The translations under genes and the position numbers were made by a program. Source: Methanobacteriaceae archaeon (lineage in GTDB: Archaea; Methanobacteriota; Methanobacteria; Methanobacteriales; Methanobacteriaceae). From it: DNA of 64,000 nucleotides. The notes under the pieces were generated by a model. It searched no databases. It was not told the origin of the DNA and saw only the letters and a list, made by a program, of their open reading frames with translations. Positions 11,684-22,524 of the stretch are shown in pieces (position 1 is the first letter of the stretch; each line of letters starts with the position of its first letter). The stretch is from contig JAHFBZ010000003.1 of NCBI GenBank assembly GCA_023249725.1, positions 1 to 64,000 of the forward strand, in the 5' to 3' direction.

Positions 11684-12883
11684 TTAAATAATTTTACAGA
11701 CCCTATCTCCAGCTCTTTCTGGATCCACGGAAAATACTTCCATTCTAGGAATAATCACTCTTACTACTGGAACATCTACTTCTTCTCGAGTTAAATCGAC
11801 GAAAAATACATCTTTAAGTCCGCATTTTGCAAGTTGTTTCATTGTAGTTTCAATATCTTCTTTAAAAGAGTTAGAACACCTATTTTTAATACTTTCTAAT
11901 TCTATGACTTTTTCACTCTCATTGAACCAATGGCCATTGATTTTTTTCATTCGTTCATATCCTGCTTTTCGCATGAAAACGGCACGGGAAGTGTCTTCTC
12001 TGGTACCATGGATTTGGGTGGCTCTACTTTGGGCAACTTCAGTAATGGCCCTTATTGCTGCAATTTCTGGATCTAAATGAGTTCCAACTCCCATAGTTAA
12101 AAGGGCAGGGTCTTTTAAAATGTCATCGTCAGCAACAGCAGCGATAGTAGGGACCTTAATGTCTGCAGTTAAATCAATAAGTTTTACTCCAATTCCAGCA
12201 TCTTTAAATTTACCTAAAAGATCAATAATAATAGAATTTTCACTACTGGATGCGTCAATTTCCACTTTATTTTTATGGGCTTCAAAAATACTCCAAGCAT
12301 CTCTTTCAATTACTTCTGCCATCCCATGAAAAACAGCCTCTTCAACAATATTTCCGGAAGCCAGTCCGTTGGTATTGGATTTAAAGATATTTGATGTATT
12401 TCTTGAACGATAGGGGTGATATGCTGCATTTGCTGGAATTAAAACCTTTTCTTCATTTTTAATATTAACGGATTCTATCCATTCCAGCTTGGTGTGGTGG
12501 GGATTGCTTTGCAATCGTCGGGGTAAAATAAGTGAAGATGGCTCTAAGGCATTTTCTAGCTCTTCGTAAGTTCCTTTAATTATTTTTTCGCTATCACAGT
12601 CTTGTTTTTCAGCAGAATACCTTTCAAAAGCTTCCATCATAGCGGAAGCTTTGGCCTGCTCTTTAGTGGCCCCTTTACCAGCATAAATACTCACGGCACC
12701 GTCCTGAGCAGTAGGCCTTATTGCAGAGAATACTGGTATTCCCACACGATCCAAATGTGTTATTTCGGTTACACGGGTAACTCCTGCTTGTTTTAATTTA
12801 CTTTCAACCTTTTCAATGGTTTGAGAAGGGTTTATAGCACGATGAGTGCAACTAAAATACTTTACAGGTACATTTGAGAACAT
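11684..12883 (-). CDS. ycaO: YcaO-related McrA-glycine thioamidation protein
   Basis: YcaO enzymes activate a peptide amide with ATP. In methanogens the YcaO/TfuA pair installs the thioglycine in McrA. The ATP/Mg-binding segment [22 protein letters not shown] lies near residues 70-92 (long motif, positions given), with further acidic motifs near EVIERDAW and [11 protein letters not shown]. The ATG at 12883 is preferred because GGTGA lies 5 nt upstream; a GTG at 12892 overlaps that site. That gives about 399 residues, usual for the family. The gene is followed by tfuA and then larE on the same strand. Confidence 0.93.
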   Translation of the reverse strand: MFSNVPVKYFSCTHRAINPSQTIEKVESKLKQAGVTRVTEITHLDRVGIPVFSAIRPTAQDGAVSIYAGKGATKEQAKASAMMEAFERYSAEKQDCDSEKIIKGTYEELENALEPSSLILPRRLQSNPHHTKLEWIESVNIKNEEKVLIPANAAYHPYRSRNTSNIFKSNTNGLASGNIVEEAVFHGMAEVIERDAWSIFEAHKNKVEIDASSSENSIIIDLLGKFKDAGIGVKLIDLTADIKVPTIAAVADDDILKDPALLTMGVGTHLDPEIAAIRAITEVAQSRATQIHGTREDTSRAVFMRKAGYERMKKINGHWFNESEKVIELESIKNRCSNSFKEDIETTMKQLAKCGLKDVFFVDLTREEVDVPVVRVIIPRMEVFSVDPERAGDRVCKII

Positions 12884-12923
12884 GAGGGTCACCGTTTTTT
12901 GAAATAATTAATTTGTAAGTTGA

Positions 12924-13514
12924 TTAGAATAGATGGATGTACTGGTTAAATGTCATAATAAATGCTACGGCAGCAGTCAATATCCAAATTATAGGATTCC
13001 AACGCAATATTTTGGCTCCATCTAATGCACTAAATGGAATTAGATTGAATAAAGCTATGAAACTATTTATACTGAATCCAATAAAACCAATAGTTTGTAA
13101 AATAGGTGAAGCAGATGAAATACTTAATAATCCCAGGAATATCAGTGCTAGGAAAATATTGGTTAAAGGCCCTGCCAGTGAAATTTTTCCATTTTGTTCA
13201 TCAGAGATATATTCTCCGTGAATATAAACTGCACCGGGTGCAGCAAATACAAAACCAAAGAATGATGTAATAATGGCTAGTACTAGTCCTTCTGCCCACA
13301 GTTTGTATTCTGCCCAGAATCCGTAGTGTATGGCTACAAATTTATGAGCCAGTTCATGCAGTACAAATCCAAGCCCTACGGCGATTAAAGTAATAGGAAA
13401 CAAATTAATTGCTAAATTAATGTTTCTTTCGCTTAATATGTAAGCAAATACTCCAGCTATTACTAGCATGGAAATGAGAATATCTCTAATTTCGCTTGAA
13501 CTAAATTTTACCAT
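12924..13514 (-). CDS. M50 family (site-2-protease-like) membrane metalloprotease
   Basis: This 196-residue integral membrane protein has about five or six hydrophobic segments. The zinc motif HELAH is near residues 51-55 ([15 protein letters not shown]). The second motif, with its Asp ligand, is in [15 protein letters not shown] near residues 160-174. This matches minimal site-2 proteases that cleave within membranes. It has no PDZ or CBS domain. It is the first gene upstream of ycaO on the same strand, 40 nt away; its substrate is unknown. Confidence 0.88.
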   Translation of the reverse strand: MVKFSSSEIRDILISMLVIAGVFAYILSERNINLAINLFPITLIAVGLGFVLHELAHKFVAIHYGFWAEYKLWAEGLVLAIITSFFGFVFAAPGAVYIHGEYISDEQNGKISLAGPLTNIFLALIFLGLLSISSASPILQTIGFIGFSINSFIALFNLIPFSALDGAKILRWNPIIWILTAAVAFIMTFNQYIHLF

Positions 13515-13720
13515 AATTAATAGAACCTAATTTTAACATATAATGATTTCTATTACAATTTGTCTATTGTTATTAAAATAAAAACATTGTTTTAAAAATT
13601 TTTTTTATTAATTTAATTATAATAAAAAATAATCTAAATTAAACAAATTAATTAACAAATATAAAACTTAACCAGAACAATAAAATTGAAAAATGGATTT
13701 AATTATGTTATTTTTAAATT

Positions 13721-15208
13721 CTATATTTTATAAACCGCTGCATTAAAAATAATTAAGAAGCTGCTGCCTTCATCACTTCTTATTTCTAAAGAACCATCTA
13801 ATTGGTTTACTAAAGTTTTAACCAGTTTAAGGCCCAACGAGTCACTAATATTTATTTTCCCCAGGTCAAAACCAACTCCATCATCAGAAATTGACAGAAC
13901 AACATTTTCTGAATCCTGATTAAGAGATATGTTTATTTTTCCCTTATTTCTATTTTTAAAAGCATGCTTCAAACTATTGCTCACCAGCTCATTTATTATT
14001 AGGCCGCAGGGGATGGCAGTTTCTATTTCCAGGTTTACATCCTGTAAATCCAGATTTAGGGTGATGGTGGTGGTTGGGGATGAGTATGAATTAAATAACT
14101 GACTGGTTATGTTCTTAATATATTCCGCAAAATTTATACTGGCTAAATTTTCAGATTGGTAAAGTTGTTCATGGATTAGGGCCATGGATTTCACTCTTAT
14201 TTGACTTTCTTTAAAAATTTCAAGATCTGCTGGGTCTTTAATATGATATGCTTGTAAATTTAAAAGGCTGGATATTATTTGAAGATTATTTTTTACTCTG
14301 TGGTGAATCTCTTTTAACAAAACATCTTTTTCTTCTAATGATTTGATTATCTGTTCTTCTGCTGCTTTTCGAGCAGTTATATCCATTAGGGAAACTAAAC
14401 TTTTGTCAGTTCCAGGTATGATGGCTATGGTAGCAACCACATATTTCAAATCACCATTTTTATTGAAACCAATGGTTTCATATTCTTTTGGTGCCAGTTC
14501 TATCTTATTTCGGCACATTTGATGATATTTTAAAGTTTTAGGTAATTCTTCAGGATGTAAAAAGTCTTTAAAGCTTTTTTTACCTTCAATTTCTTCTCTT
14601 GAATAACCGGTAAGGGTTTCAAAACCAGTATTTACACGAGATATGGTGGTGTCTTTTTCTAAAATAACCGTGGCAGATCCAGTATTTTCAAAAATAGTTC
14701 TGTAATAATCTTCTGATTCTTTCAAGGTTTTTTCTGCAGCAATTCGGTCTCTAATGTCTCGGGCAACCATTACTGAATATAAAATTCCACTAAAATAGAC
14801 CATACGGGTGCTGACTTCCATAGGCATGAGTTCATTATCTTTTTTAATAAAAAAAGCTTTAAATTTTAATTTTTTTTTAGAAATAGGGCGGTCTGGAATT
14901 GAAAAAATATTAATAAACTTCTGTCTGTCTTCTGGAGCTACAATATCAATAATGGATGTTTTAATTAATTCTTTAGGTGAATAACCTAATTGTTCATAGG
15001 CTGATTGATTCAAATCAGTTAATAAAAATGATGAAACTTCAACTAGAAAAATAGCATCATTAGTTTGATCTAAAAGAGTTCTAAATCGTTTTAATTCGTT
15101 TAAATGTTCTTGTAATTCAGGATAGTAACTTTTTTTTATTGATTTTTCACCTAAACCAATAATTTTTTCCCTAAGTGTGGACCATTCATCTGGAATATCA
15201 GAGGGCAT
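13721..15208 (-). CDS. PAS-domain sensor histidine kinase
   Basis: This is a cytoplasmic two-component kinase of about 495 residues with no membrane segment. It has two PAS domains (about residues 40-155 and 165-285), a HisKA_2-type phosphoacceptor helix ([20 protein letters not shown], near residue 300), and a HATPase domain with N-box ([12 protein letters not shown]) and G1 box (DDGVGFD). I choose the ATG at 15208 because GGAGAT lies upstream; a TTG at 15226 would add six residues. Either way it overlaps the end of the alcohol dehydrogenase gene, so expression is coupled. No receiver or effector is adjacent. Confidence 0.88.
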   Translation of the reverse strand: MPSDIPDEWSTLREKIIGLGEKSIKKSYYPELQEHLNELKRFRTLLDQTNDAIFLVEVSSFLLTDLNQSAYEQLGYSPKELIKTSIIDIVAPEDRQKFINIFSIPDRPISKKKLKFKAFFIKKDNELMPMEVSTRMVYFSGILYSVMVARDIRDRIAAEKTLKESEDYYRTIFENTGSATVILEKDTTISRVNTGFETLTGYSREEIEGKKSFKDFLHPEELPKTLKYHQMCRNKIELAPKEYETIGFNKNGDLKYVVATIAIIPGTDKSLVSLMDITARKAAEEQIIKSLEEKDVLLKEIHHRVKNNLQIISSLLNLQAYHIKDPADLEIFKESQIRVKSMALIHEQLYQSENLASINFAEYIKNITSQLFNSYSSPTTTITLNLDLQDVNLEIETAIPCGLIINELVSNSLKHAFKNRNKGKINISLNQDSENVVLSISDDGVGFDLGKINISDSLGLKLVKTLVNQLDGSLEIRSDEGSSFLIIFNAAVYKI

Positions 15209-16358
15209 TTTTAAGAATCTCCGCAATGTTTTCTACAGATGGTTTTCGGGGGTTGGTGACTACGCATGGGTCATTAATGATATTTTTAGCCAGAGGAACA
15301 ATATGCTTTTCTTCTAAACCCATTTCACCGAGATTAAAATCCATTTCACATAAAAGTTTCAGTTCTTTCAATTTATTTAGTAGAGCTTCTTTTTTAGCAT
15401 TGATATCTAAACCATTAAATTTGATTCCTAGGGCCTCACCAATTTCAATGTATCTTTCAGGAGATGAATAGAAATTAAAATCAACCACATATTCTAAAAC
15501 GGCAACATTACACTCTCCATGAGATAAATCTACTATTCCTCCTAAACTGTGGGCAATAGCATGTACGAGACCTAAACTAGCATTTGAAAAGGCCAAACCT
15601 GCTTCTAAACTACCCATCATCATGTTGCTTCTAAATTCTAAATTTTTAAGATCATTAAGCACAGGAGAAATATTTTGGTTTATTATTTTTATGGAGTCCA
15701 GAGCATGTAAATCAGTTATCTGTGAGCTTGCATTGGATACATATGATTCTATAGAATGTATCAATGCGTCAAAACCAGTTACACTAGTCAAATGGCGATC
15801 CATAGTTAATGTAGTAAATGGATCAATTAATGCAATGTCGGGAACAACTGCTTTACTTACAATGGCCACTTTTAAATTTTCTTCAGTATCTAAAATTATT
15901 GCAAACTGGGATACATCTGCAGATGATCCGGCGGTAGTGGGAATACAAATTAATGGGGGTGAGGGCACTGGAACTTTATCGACCCCTTTAAAATCTAAAA
16001 TATGCTTTTTATTGGAACTAACAATTCCAATGCCTTTTGCACAGTCCATAGGGCTTCCACCACCTAAGGCAATAATAAAATTACATTCCTCACTTGAAAA
16101 TACTTCTGCACCTTCCATGACCTCATAATCTCGAGGATTTGGTGTTACATTGGAGAATATTTCATATTCTAAATCTTTTTCAGTTAATGTATAACTTAAT
16201 TCATCAACCAGACCAGTTTTTATTATCCCCGGATCAGTAACAATTAATATCTTTTTAGCTGCTAAGTTTTTAGCATATCTACCCGCAAAAAGGCGTGCTC
16301 CATCTCCAAAAATAAATTCAGGGGTTACAAATTTTCTAAGTTCTAACTGAGGAAGCAT
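15198..16358 (-). CDS. iron-containing alcohol dehydrogenase
   Basis: This 386-residue protein belongs to the group III, Fe-dependent alcohol dehydrogenase family. It has a nucleotide-binding region with GGGSPMDCAKG near residue 98 and the metal-binding pattern D-A-(3)-H near TGFDALIHSIE, followed by HAIAHSLGG and the SHGEC histidine. It probably oxidises or reduces a small alcohol or aldehyde with NAD(P). It overlaps the PAS kinase start by about 11 nt. Related dehydrogenases such as ErcA are linked to sensor kinases in pseudomonads, so a sensory role is an alternative. Confidence 0.88.
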   Translation of the reverse strand: MLPQLELRKFVTPEFIFGDGARLFAGRYAKNLAAKKILIVTDPGIIKTGLVDELSYTLTEKDLEYEIFSNVTPNPRDYEVMEGAEVFSSEECNFIIALGGGSPMDCAKGIGIVSSNKKHILDFKGVDKVPVPSPPLICIPTTAGSSADVSQFAIILDTEENLKVAIVSKAVVPDIALIDPFTTLTMDRHLTSVTGFDALIHSIESYVSNASSQITDLHALDSIKIINQNISPVLNDLKNLEFRSNMMMGSLEAGLAFSNASLGLVHAIAHSLGGIVDLSHGECNVAVLEYVVDFNFYSSPERYIEIGEALGIKFNGLDINAKKEALLNKLKELKLLCEMDFNLGEMGLEEKHIVPLAKNIINDPCVVTNPRKPSVENIAEILKNAL

Positions 16359-16557
16359 TTAACCACTCACAATTATTAAATTCATAATTAAAATATGTCA
16401 AAATGGATTTTAATTTTTAATTATATTGTTTCTCAAATATTATATAATTAATTACAAAAAAAAGTCGTGAAAATAGGCCTAAATTTATAAATTATTTATA
16501 TTTGCTGGGGGTATATTATTTATAAAATAATCTTAATTTTTTTAGGGGATTTTTATA

Positions 16558-17022
16558 ATGAATGAATGTGAATATTGTGCAATTGACGGGTTTTATGGTA
16601 AAAAAGTCCAAGAAACTGAATACTGGATAATTTTTTTAGCTCCCAGTCAGCGGTACTTAGGTACCTGTGTTGTCTCGCTTAAAAGACAGTGCAGGGATTT
16701 AATGGAATTAAATAATGAAGAATGGATCGAATTTGGAAAAATAGTTCAAATGATGGAAAAAGCACTGGCAGAAATATTAAACCCATCTTTATTTAATTGG
16801 AGCTGCTTTAAAAATGCAGCATTCAGAGCAAAAAATCCTAAACCTGAAATTCACTGGCATTTCATTCCCCGATATAAAGATTCAGTAGAATATCAGGGAA
16901 TTACCTTTAAAGATCCTGATTTTGGATATGTGCCTCAGCCAATTGCTCGTGAAATCCCTTCCGAGGTTATGGATGATTTATTTGATTTAATAAAATCTGC
17001 TATGGATAAATATTCCATTTAA
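16558..17022 (+). CDS. HIT family protein
   Basis: This 154-residue protein is a histidine-triad nucleotide hydrolase or transferase. The triad is visible as H-W-H-F-I-P near residues 101-106. The N-terminal segment MNECEYCAIDG contains a CxxC pair typical of zinc-binding HIT proteins. The substrate is probably an adenylylated metabolite. GGGGATTTTTATA before the ATG supports the start. It is followed by an M24 peptidase with its own ribosome-binding site. Confidence 0.88.
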   Translation: MNECEYCAIDGFYGKKVQETEYWIIFLAPSQRYLGTCVVSLKRQCRDLMELNNEEWIEFGKIVQMMEKALAEILNPSLFNWSCFKNAAFRAKNPKPEIHWHFIPRYKDSVEYQGITFKDPDFGYVPQPIAREIPSEVMDDLFDLIKSAMDKYSI

Positions 17023-17144
17023 AACAGCGGCATGGATTTTATTATACTCTAACTTTATTTAATTTATTTAATGGTGAATTTAGTAATTAGCACGAACATT
17101 CAGCAGTATATTAAATTCACTGGACTATTATTGGAGATTTTAAA

Positions 17145-18155
17145 ATGGATTTTGATATTATTAATCATAAAATGGAATTGGAAAATATTCAAACTTTATT
17201 ATTTTTAAAAAATGAGAATATTGCATACTTATCTGGTTTCAGTCCTTCCAGTTTTTCAATGGTTCTTTTTACAGAAGAACCTATTCTTTTCGCATCAAAA
17301 ATGGACTTAGAAGAAGCAAATATTATTTCTAAAATCCCTGTAGAAGAATTTAAATCTTTTAAAGAAATTAAAACACTTTTAAAGAAAGATGGAATTAAAA
17401 CTGTTGGTCTGGAAAGTTCTGTTTCATTAGGAACATGTAAAAATCTCAGAGGGGATTGGAAAATAGTCATTAGTGACACTGTTAACCAACTAAGGATGAT
17501 TAAAACCCCTCAAGAAGTTAAATATATTGAAAAGGCCATAAGCATCGCTGAAATCTCTATAAAATCATTAAAATTACAAGGAAAAGAATGGGAAGTTGCC
17601 AATCAAATCAATCACCATATGAAATCTAATGGTTCTCAAAAAGAGGCATTTGACACCATAGTTGCATCTGGCACTAGATCCAGCCTTCCTCACGCAGAAC
17701 CTTCTGAAAATAAAGTTGAAGATAATGTTTTAATTGATTGGGGAGCTAAGTGGAATGGTTACTGTTCAGATTGTACTCGAACATCTGTTTCTACAGAAAA
17801 ACAAGAAGAAATTAGAGAAATTGTTTTAGAATCTCAAAAAGCAGGTATAAATGCAATTGCTCCAGGTGTACTGGCTTCAGAAGTAGATAAAATAGTTAGG
17901 GATGTAATTTTTGATTATGGGTATGGTAAAAATTTTATTCATTCCACAGGTCATGGTGTGGGATTAGAAGTTCATGAAGAACCTTCTTTATCTTTAAAGA
18001 GTGATTCAAAGCTAGAAAAAAACATGGTCGTTACTGTAGAGCCGGGAATATATTTTGAAGGTGAATTTGGAGTTAGAATTGAGGATATGGTTCTGGTTAA
18101 GAAAAATCCTAAAATATTAACTAAATTGCCAAGTAAATTTAATTTTGAATGTTAA
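17145..18155 (+). CDS. pepQ: M24 family metallopeptidase, Xaa-Pro dipeptidase-like
   Basis: This 336-residue protein has a creatinase N-terminal domain (about 1-115) and the pita-bread catalytic domain (about 125-330). The five metal ligands of the family can be placed: Asp in LIDWGAKW, Asp in YCSDCTRT, His in HSTGHGVGLEVHE, Glu in TVEPGIYFEG and Glu in VRIEDMV. It probably cleaves Xaa-Pro dipeptides. The start follows TTGGAGATTTTAAA. Confidence 0.9.
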   Translation: MDFDIINHKMELENIQTLLFLKNENIAYLSGFSPSSFSMVLFTEEPILFASKMDLEEANIISKIPVEEFKSFKEIKTLLKKDGIKTVGLESSVSLGTCKNLRGDWKIVISDTVNQLRMIKTPQEVKYIEKAISIAEISIKSLKLQGKEWEVANQINHHMKSNGSQKEAFDTIVASGTRSSLPHAEPSENKVEDNVLIDWGAKWNGYCSDCTRTSVSTEKQEEIREIVLESQKAGINAIAPGVLASEVDKIVRDVIFDYGYGKNFIHSTGHGVGLEVHEEPSLSLKSDSKLEKNMVVTVEPGIYFEGEFGVRIEDMVLVKKNPKILTKLPSKFNFEC

Positions 18156-18537
18156 TTAATTAAGATTTACCTCCTAACTAATATTTATAAAAGTCTAAAA
18201 AAATTAACATCTTTAAAACAATTTATCTTTATTATTATCCTTTTTTAATTATGATGATTTCAATTAATTTACTATTTTAAAAATAGATTTTTGATTTATT
18301 TTATAAGTTGATTAAATTGAATACATTTACAATTAATATAAATATCATGTCATCATAAAAGTAATATAATACTAGATTATAATAAAATTAAGCACAATAG
18401 ATTGATAAAAATCTAACTGCAATTTAATTATAACATACTAATCCGTTTAATAATGATTTCACAGCATTATTCATTAAATTTTTTAATATAACTCAAAATA
18501 ATAATTTTCATAATTAATAAATTGAAGGTGTATAAAT
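18156..18537. other. 382-nt AT-rich intergenic region
   Basis: This stretch is AT-rich and has stop codons in all frames. It must hold the terminator of the M24 gene and the promoter of the TadC-like gene. No repeat or RNA structure stands out. Confidence 0.6.
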
Positions 18538-19470
18538 TTGGCCATTATTCCTCAAGCATTAGCACCAGTTTCCAATATTATTGACAGTATAGTTCCAGAT
18601 AGGTTTCAAATTAGACTTCAAGAAACTTTAATCCGAAGTGGGATGTATGTTAAATCAGCGGACATGATTACATTAGCAGGCATGGCCAGCATATTTTTGG
18701 CAATTATGGTATTGGGGTTGGCTTTTTTTGTTGGTATTGATCCAATTATACCTGCTATTCTTGCGCTTTTTATCCCACCTTTATTGATGGGGGGTTACAT
18801 ATTCATAATGATGGAAAGGCGGGTTGATGCCATTGAAAACTCAACTCCTGATTTTTTAAGGCAAATTGCATCGCTTTTAAGGGCAGGTGGTGGATTAGAA
18901 ACTGCTTTGGAGGATGTAGCTAGGCACGGGGGAGGGCCACTGAATAGTGAGCTTAAAAGAGCAGTTATTGAGATAAAAATTGGGCGTACTTTTGATGACG
19001 CTATTCTATCTATGGGTGAACGACTTCAATCTAAAAATTTAGATCGGACTTTCAGAATGATATTGGAAGGTAGGCGTGCTGGGGGTAGTCTATCTGATGT
19101 TATAGAAACTGTTGCAGAGGATTTAAGGGCAGTTATAGCGCTTCAAAGGGAGAGAAAAGCTAATGTAATGATGTCTGTAATGTTTTTAATCATCGCAGCC
19201 ATTGTGGCCGCTCCTTTTGCTTTAGGAATGATATCAGTTTATTCTAGCTTTATTGCATCATTGGGGAAAACTAATGCTCTTGCAGACGCAGCATCTATTG
19301 CTTCGGGAGGATATATTATTATTCACTCTATAATTGCAGGATTATTGATTGGAGTTATTATGTATGGTAGTGCTCGTAAAGGTATTAAATTTGCCATACC
19401 TCTTGCTATAGCTGCTTATGGTATATTTTATGTTGTAGGGAAATTCGCATATCTTATTGTCGGAGTTTAA
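18538..19470 (+). CDS. type II secretion/pilus assembly membrane protein, TadC/FlaJ-like
   Basis: This 310-residue protein has the T2SSF domain: three to five membrane helices surrounding a cytoplasmic helical domain (about 100-215, with [21 protein letters not shown] and a second copy [22 protein letters not shown]). It is the membrane platform of an archaeal type IV pilus-like machine. The start is a TTG preceded by AAGGTGTATAAA; no ATG fits. The next gene encodes a class III signal-peptide pilin. The usual secretion ATPase is not in this window. Confidence 0.85.
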   Translation: MAIIPQALAPVSNIIDSIVPDRFQIRLQETLIRSGMYVKSADMITLAGMASIFLAIMVLGLAFFVGIDPIIPAILALFIPPLLMGGYIFIMMERRVDAIENSTPDFLRQIASLLRAGGGLETALEDVARHGGGPLNSELKRAVIEIKIGRTFDDAILSMGERLQSKNLDRTFRMILEGRRAGGSLSDVIETVAEDLRAVIALQRERKANVMMSVMFLIIAAIVAAPFALGMISVYSSFIASLGKTNALADAASIASGGYIIIHSIIAGLLIGVIMYGSARKGIKFAIPLAIAAYGIFYVVGKFAYLIVGV

Positions 19471-19480
19471 GGGTGTAAAC

Positions 19481-19672
19481 ATGAAAATTATTATGGATGA
19501 GAAGGCACAGGGATCTGCAGAGTTAATTTTACTCTTTGGTGGAATAATTGTAATAGCTATTGTGGCAGTAGTTTATTACAAAAATTATGTCAAAGGTTTA
19601 GGTAATGAGATCAATAGTAATGATGTTAAAAACCTCACTAAAGCTATTAATGGCCTTAAAAATAAATTTTAG
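19481..19672 (+). CDS. small pilin with class III signal peptide
   Basis: This protein of about 63 residues starts with a short basic leader ending in Gln-Gly (DEKAQG), followed by SAELILLFGGIIVIAIVAVV. This is the class III signal peptide, cut by the EppA-type prepilin peptidase before a hydrophobic polymerisation helix. I use the ATG at 19481, which follows AAGGGTGTAAAC; the frame is open upstream into the previous gene. It lies 10 nt after the TadC-like gene and is its likely substrate. Confidence 0.87.
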   Translation: MKIIMDEKAQGSAELILLFGGIIVIAIVAVVYYKNYVKGLGNEINSNDVKNLTKAINGLKNKF

Positions 19673-19800
19673 ATAAAATATTTTTATTTTTTTAAATCAT
19701 GTATAATGATCTTAGTTATATTAATTACAAAAGCATTTAAAAACGCATTTCATTTTTTATAGTTTTAAATATGGTTTAAACATTTATTTGAGGAAATTCC

Positions 19801-21213
19801 ATGAAAATGTTGATTAATGGGAATTTTGTTGATTCCAAAGAAAAAATTGATGTAGTAAATCCTTTTAACCAGGATTTAATTGATCAAGTTCCAGCTGGAA
19901 CTCCAGAAGACGTTAAAAAAGCTATTAATTCGGCTTATGTCATGAAAAATGAATTAAAAAATTTTTCTGCCAGAAAGATTTCAGAAGCTTTATATGCTTG
20001 TGCGGTAGATTTATCTGATGATTTAGAAGAATTTGCAATATTAATATCTATGGAAACTGGTAAACCTATTAATGCTGCTCGTGATGAGGTTAAACGATCT
20101 ATAGATACAATTAAGTTGTCTTCTGAGGAATCTAAACGTATATATGGTGAAACTGTGCCTATTGATGCAGGTATTGGGGGCAAAGGATTCATGGCATTCA
20201 CTTTAAAAATTCCTTTGGGAGTGTTAGGTGCCATTACTCCTTTTAACTATCCTTTAAATCTTGCGATTCATAAAATTGCACCGGCGCTTGCTGCTAAAAA
20301 TACAGTCGTTTTAAAGCCATCGGCAACGGCACCTTTGACTGCTTTGAAAATGGCAGAAATCATAAATTCTCATTTTCCAGATGGTGCATTAAATGTGGTA
20401 ACTGGCCGAGGAAGCATAATTGGGGATGAATTAGTTAAAAGCGAAAAAATTGATAAAATTTCATTCACTGGAAGTGTAGAAACTGGAAGAATGATTTCCC
20501 AAAGAGCAGTAATGAAAAAAATCACACTGGAACTGGGAGGTAATGACCCGTTAATTGTTTTAGAAGATGCGGATATTGAAAAAGCAGTAGAAGCTACAAT
20601 ACGTGGCTCATATCTTTACACGGGCCAGGTTTGCATTGCTGTAAAACGTTTAATAGTTGATGATCCAGTTGCTGATGATTTTGTGGAGATGCTCCTTAAA
20701 GAAACTAGAAAACTTAAAATGGGAGATCCATTAAGTACTAAAACTGATATAGGGCCGTTAATTAATGAAAATGCTGCAAAAGTTGTTGAAAGAATTGTTT
20801 CAAATTCTCTAAAAGATGGAGCAGAACTTTTACTTGGTGGAACTCGGAATGGGAACTTTTTTGAACCTACAGTTCTGGATCAAGTTACTTCTAACATGAA
20901 AGTGGTCCAGGATGAAACATTTGGGCCTATTTCACCTATAATTCGTGTAAATGGTATTGATGAGGCAATTAATGTGGCCAATGATACTAGATATGGTCTA
21001 CAGGCTAGTATATTCACTGAAAATATTCGTCATGCTTTGAAGGCGGTTCAAGAAATTGAAGCAGGATCGGTTATGGTGAATAAACAATCCACTTTTAGAA
21101 CAGATAATATGCCTTTTGGTGGATTTAAAATGAGTGGTATGGGCAAAGAAGGTGTAAAATATGCTGTAGAAGATATGACGCGAACTAAACTCGCTGTTTT
21201 GAATACGAGATAA
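19801..21213 (+). CDS. NAD(P)-dependent aldehyde dehydrogenase, CofA-like
   Basis: This 470-residue aldehyde dehydrogenase has the glycine motif FTGSVETG near residue 225, the catalytic Glu in LELGGNDP near 246, and the nucleophilic Cys in GQVCIAVKR near 279. Overall it resembles methanogen lactaldehyde dehydrogenase (CofA), which makes lactate for coenzyme F420 synthesis. Non-phosphorylating glyceraldehyde-3-phosphate dehydrogenase is the alternative. It has its own leader and is probably monocistronic. Confidence 0.85.
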   Translation: MKMLINGNFVDSKEKIDVVNPFNQDLIDQVPAGTPEDVKKAINSAYVMKNELKNFSARKISEALYACAVDLSDDLEEFAILISMETGKPINAARDEVKRSIDTIKLSSEESKRIYGETVPIDAGIGGKGFMAFTLKIPLGVLGAITPFNYPLNLAIHKIAPALAAKNTVVLKPSATAPLTALKMAEIINSHFPDGALNVVTGRGSIIGDELVKSEKIDKISFTGSVETGRMISQRAVMKKITLELGGNDPLIVLEDADIEKAVEATIRGSYLYTGQVCIAVKRLIVDDPVADDFVEMLLKETRKLKMGDPLSTKTDIGPLINENAAKVVERIVSNSLKDGAELLLGGTRNGNFFEPTVLDQVTSNMKVVQDETFGPISPIIRVNGIDEAINVANDTRYGLQASIFTENIRHALKAVQEIEAGSVMVNKQSTFRTDNMPFGGFKMSGMGKEGVKYAVEDMTRTKLAVLNTR

Positions 21214-21445
21214 TATTTTTAGTTTTTTTTCTCCATAGCTCTTTTAAAAATATATTTAATTTAATTTAATTTAATTTATTTTCAATTTTTATTTTTTATT
21301 TTTAATAATAATTAATTTTTAAGAAATGAATCAATTAAAATTATTTATTAAAATAAGTATAATTAAATTAAAATGGATTAAACAGAATTTAACTATTGAA
21401 ATCAATTTAAAAGAATAAATAAGGATAAAATATAATATTATTTTG

Positions 21446-22171
21446 TTAATTTTTCAGGAAAGATTCTATCAGGTTTCGAGTTTCATTTAAAGCTTCAAGA
21501 GGTATTCCATGAGGCATTTGCCCTAATTCTCCTTCAACATCTTTTAAAATACCTTCACCCGCACCTAAAAACATTCCTTCGCTACTTATTCCCATGAATG
21601 TGCTAGGTGGGAGCATGGAAATGGCTACACGATTGTTTTCTTTTACTTCCATATCATTGGTAACTACAGTAATGGCCCTATCACCTAGATTAACGTTACA
21701 AATCATTAAGCTATCTGCCTGAGGATGTTTACCCGCACTCATTATTTCTCCCACAACAATATCGATTCCAATAATCGGATCATTTATGGGGCCTAATGAA
21801 ATCCGCTTTTCCAGGCCTAAAAAAGTATTCAAGAAAAACTTGACCTTAGTTATGCTTTCTTCTGTTTTTTCCTTTTCATCTTTGGTGGCCATATCTAGAA
21901 ACTTTTTATTCCAGTCTGCCCCACCTAAAAATTCCTCAATTTTTTCGGTTTTTTCTTTGATAGTTGTTATATGTGGAGATTCCAGAAGGTCTTCTGGTTC
22001 CATGTATGAATAAGCAACAGCTTGAAGTTCTCTACTTATTTCCTTTGCAGTATCTATGGCTGGTCTCTTTTTCCAGTGTCCTTTAAAACTTTTGCCGTCG
22101 ACAGTTCTTACAAAAAGATCAATAGATTTTTCTGCGACTAATAATCGGTAATCTTTGCTGGTGTCCCACAT
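21446..22171 (-). CDS. tRNA-binding domain (EMAPII/MetRS-beta-like) protein
   Basis: This 241-residue protein has a mostly helical N-terminal half of unknown function and a C-terminal OB-fold tRNA-binding domain (about 125-225: [22 protein letters not shown], then [20 protein letters not shown]). Domains of this type bind the outside corner of tRNA and occur as MetRS beta or Arc1p-like cofactors. No synthetase gene is adjacent. GTGATAAT precedes the ATG. Confidence 0.85.
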   Translation of the reverse strand: MWDTSKDYRLLVAEKSIDLFVRTVDGKSFKGHWKKRPAIDTAKEISRELQAVAYSYMEPEDLLESPHITTIKEKTEKIEEFLGGADWNKKFLDMATKDEKEKTEESITKVKFFLNTFLGLEKRISLGPINDPIIGIDIVVGEIMSAGKHPQADSLMICNVNLGDRAITVVTNDMEVKENNRVAISMLPPSTFMGISSEGMFLGAGEGILKDVEGELGQMPHGIPLEALNETRNLIESFLKN

Positions 22172-22524
22172 ATTATCACTTTAATTAATTTAAATTCAAC
22201 TGAATTTATTTACACATGAATCCACATAAATAATTCTAAATTTTTCTTAATTTCATGAATTAGTCAATAAAATAGAGAATTTATTAAATAAAATTCTCTA
22301 AACTCAGGAATCAATTTCAAATATTTACTTTACTACTATTTCGATATATTTTTTGACTATTAATAGATAGTTATTGAATTGATTATAAAAATAGTCATTT
22401 TCATCCTTTCAGTACTAAAGTATTTAAGTTATTAAGTGATAAAATATCTTATAATTAGAAATTTAACATTGAACAGCCTTTCTTATTAAACTTGAAGTGA
22501 ATTTAAAAATCTGGCGGTGGAAAA
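22172..22524. other. 353-nt divergent intergenic region
   Basis: This region separates the divergent tRNA-binding and PRC-barrel genes and must carry both promoters. It is AT-rich, and I see no additional gene or clear structural RNA. Confidence 0.6.

Noticed and set aside
15622-16128. Long plus-strand open frame antisense to the alcohol dehydrogenase
   Set aside because: It has no ribosome-binding site and its sequence mirrors the codon pattern of the strongly supported minus-strand gene.
21251-21279. (TTTAA)n run after the aldehyde dehydrogenase gene as a regulatory repeat
   Set aside because: It is a simple AT-rich run of the sort found throughout the intergenic DNA here and can be explained as part of a terminator region.
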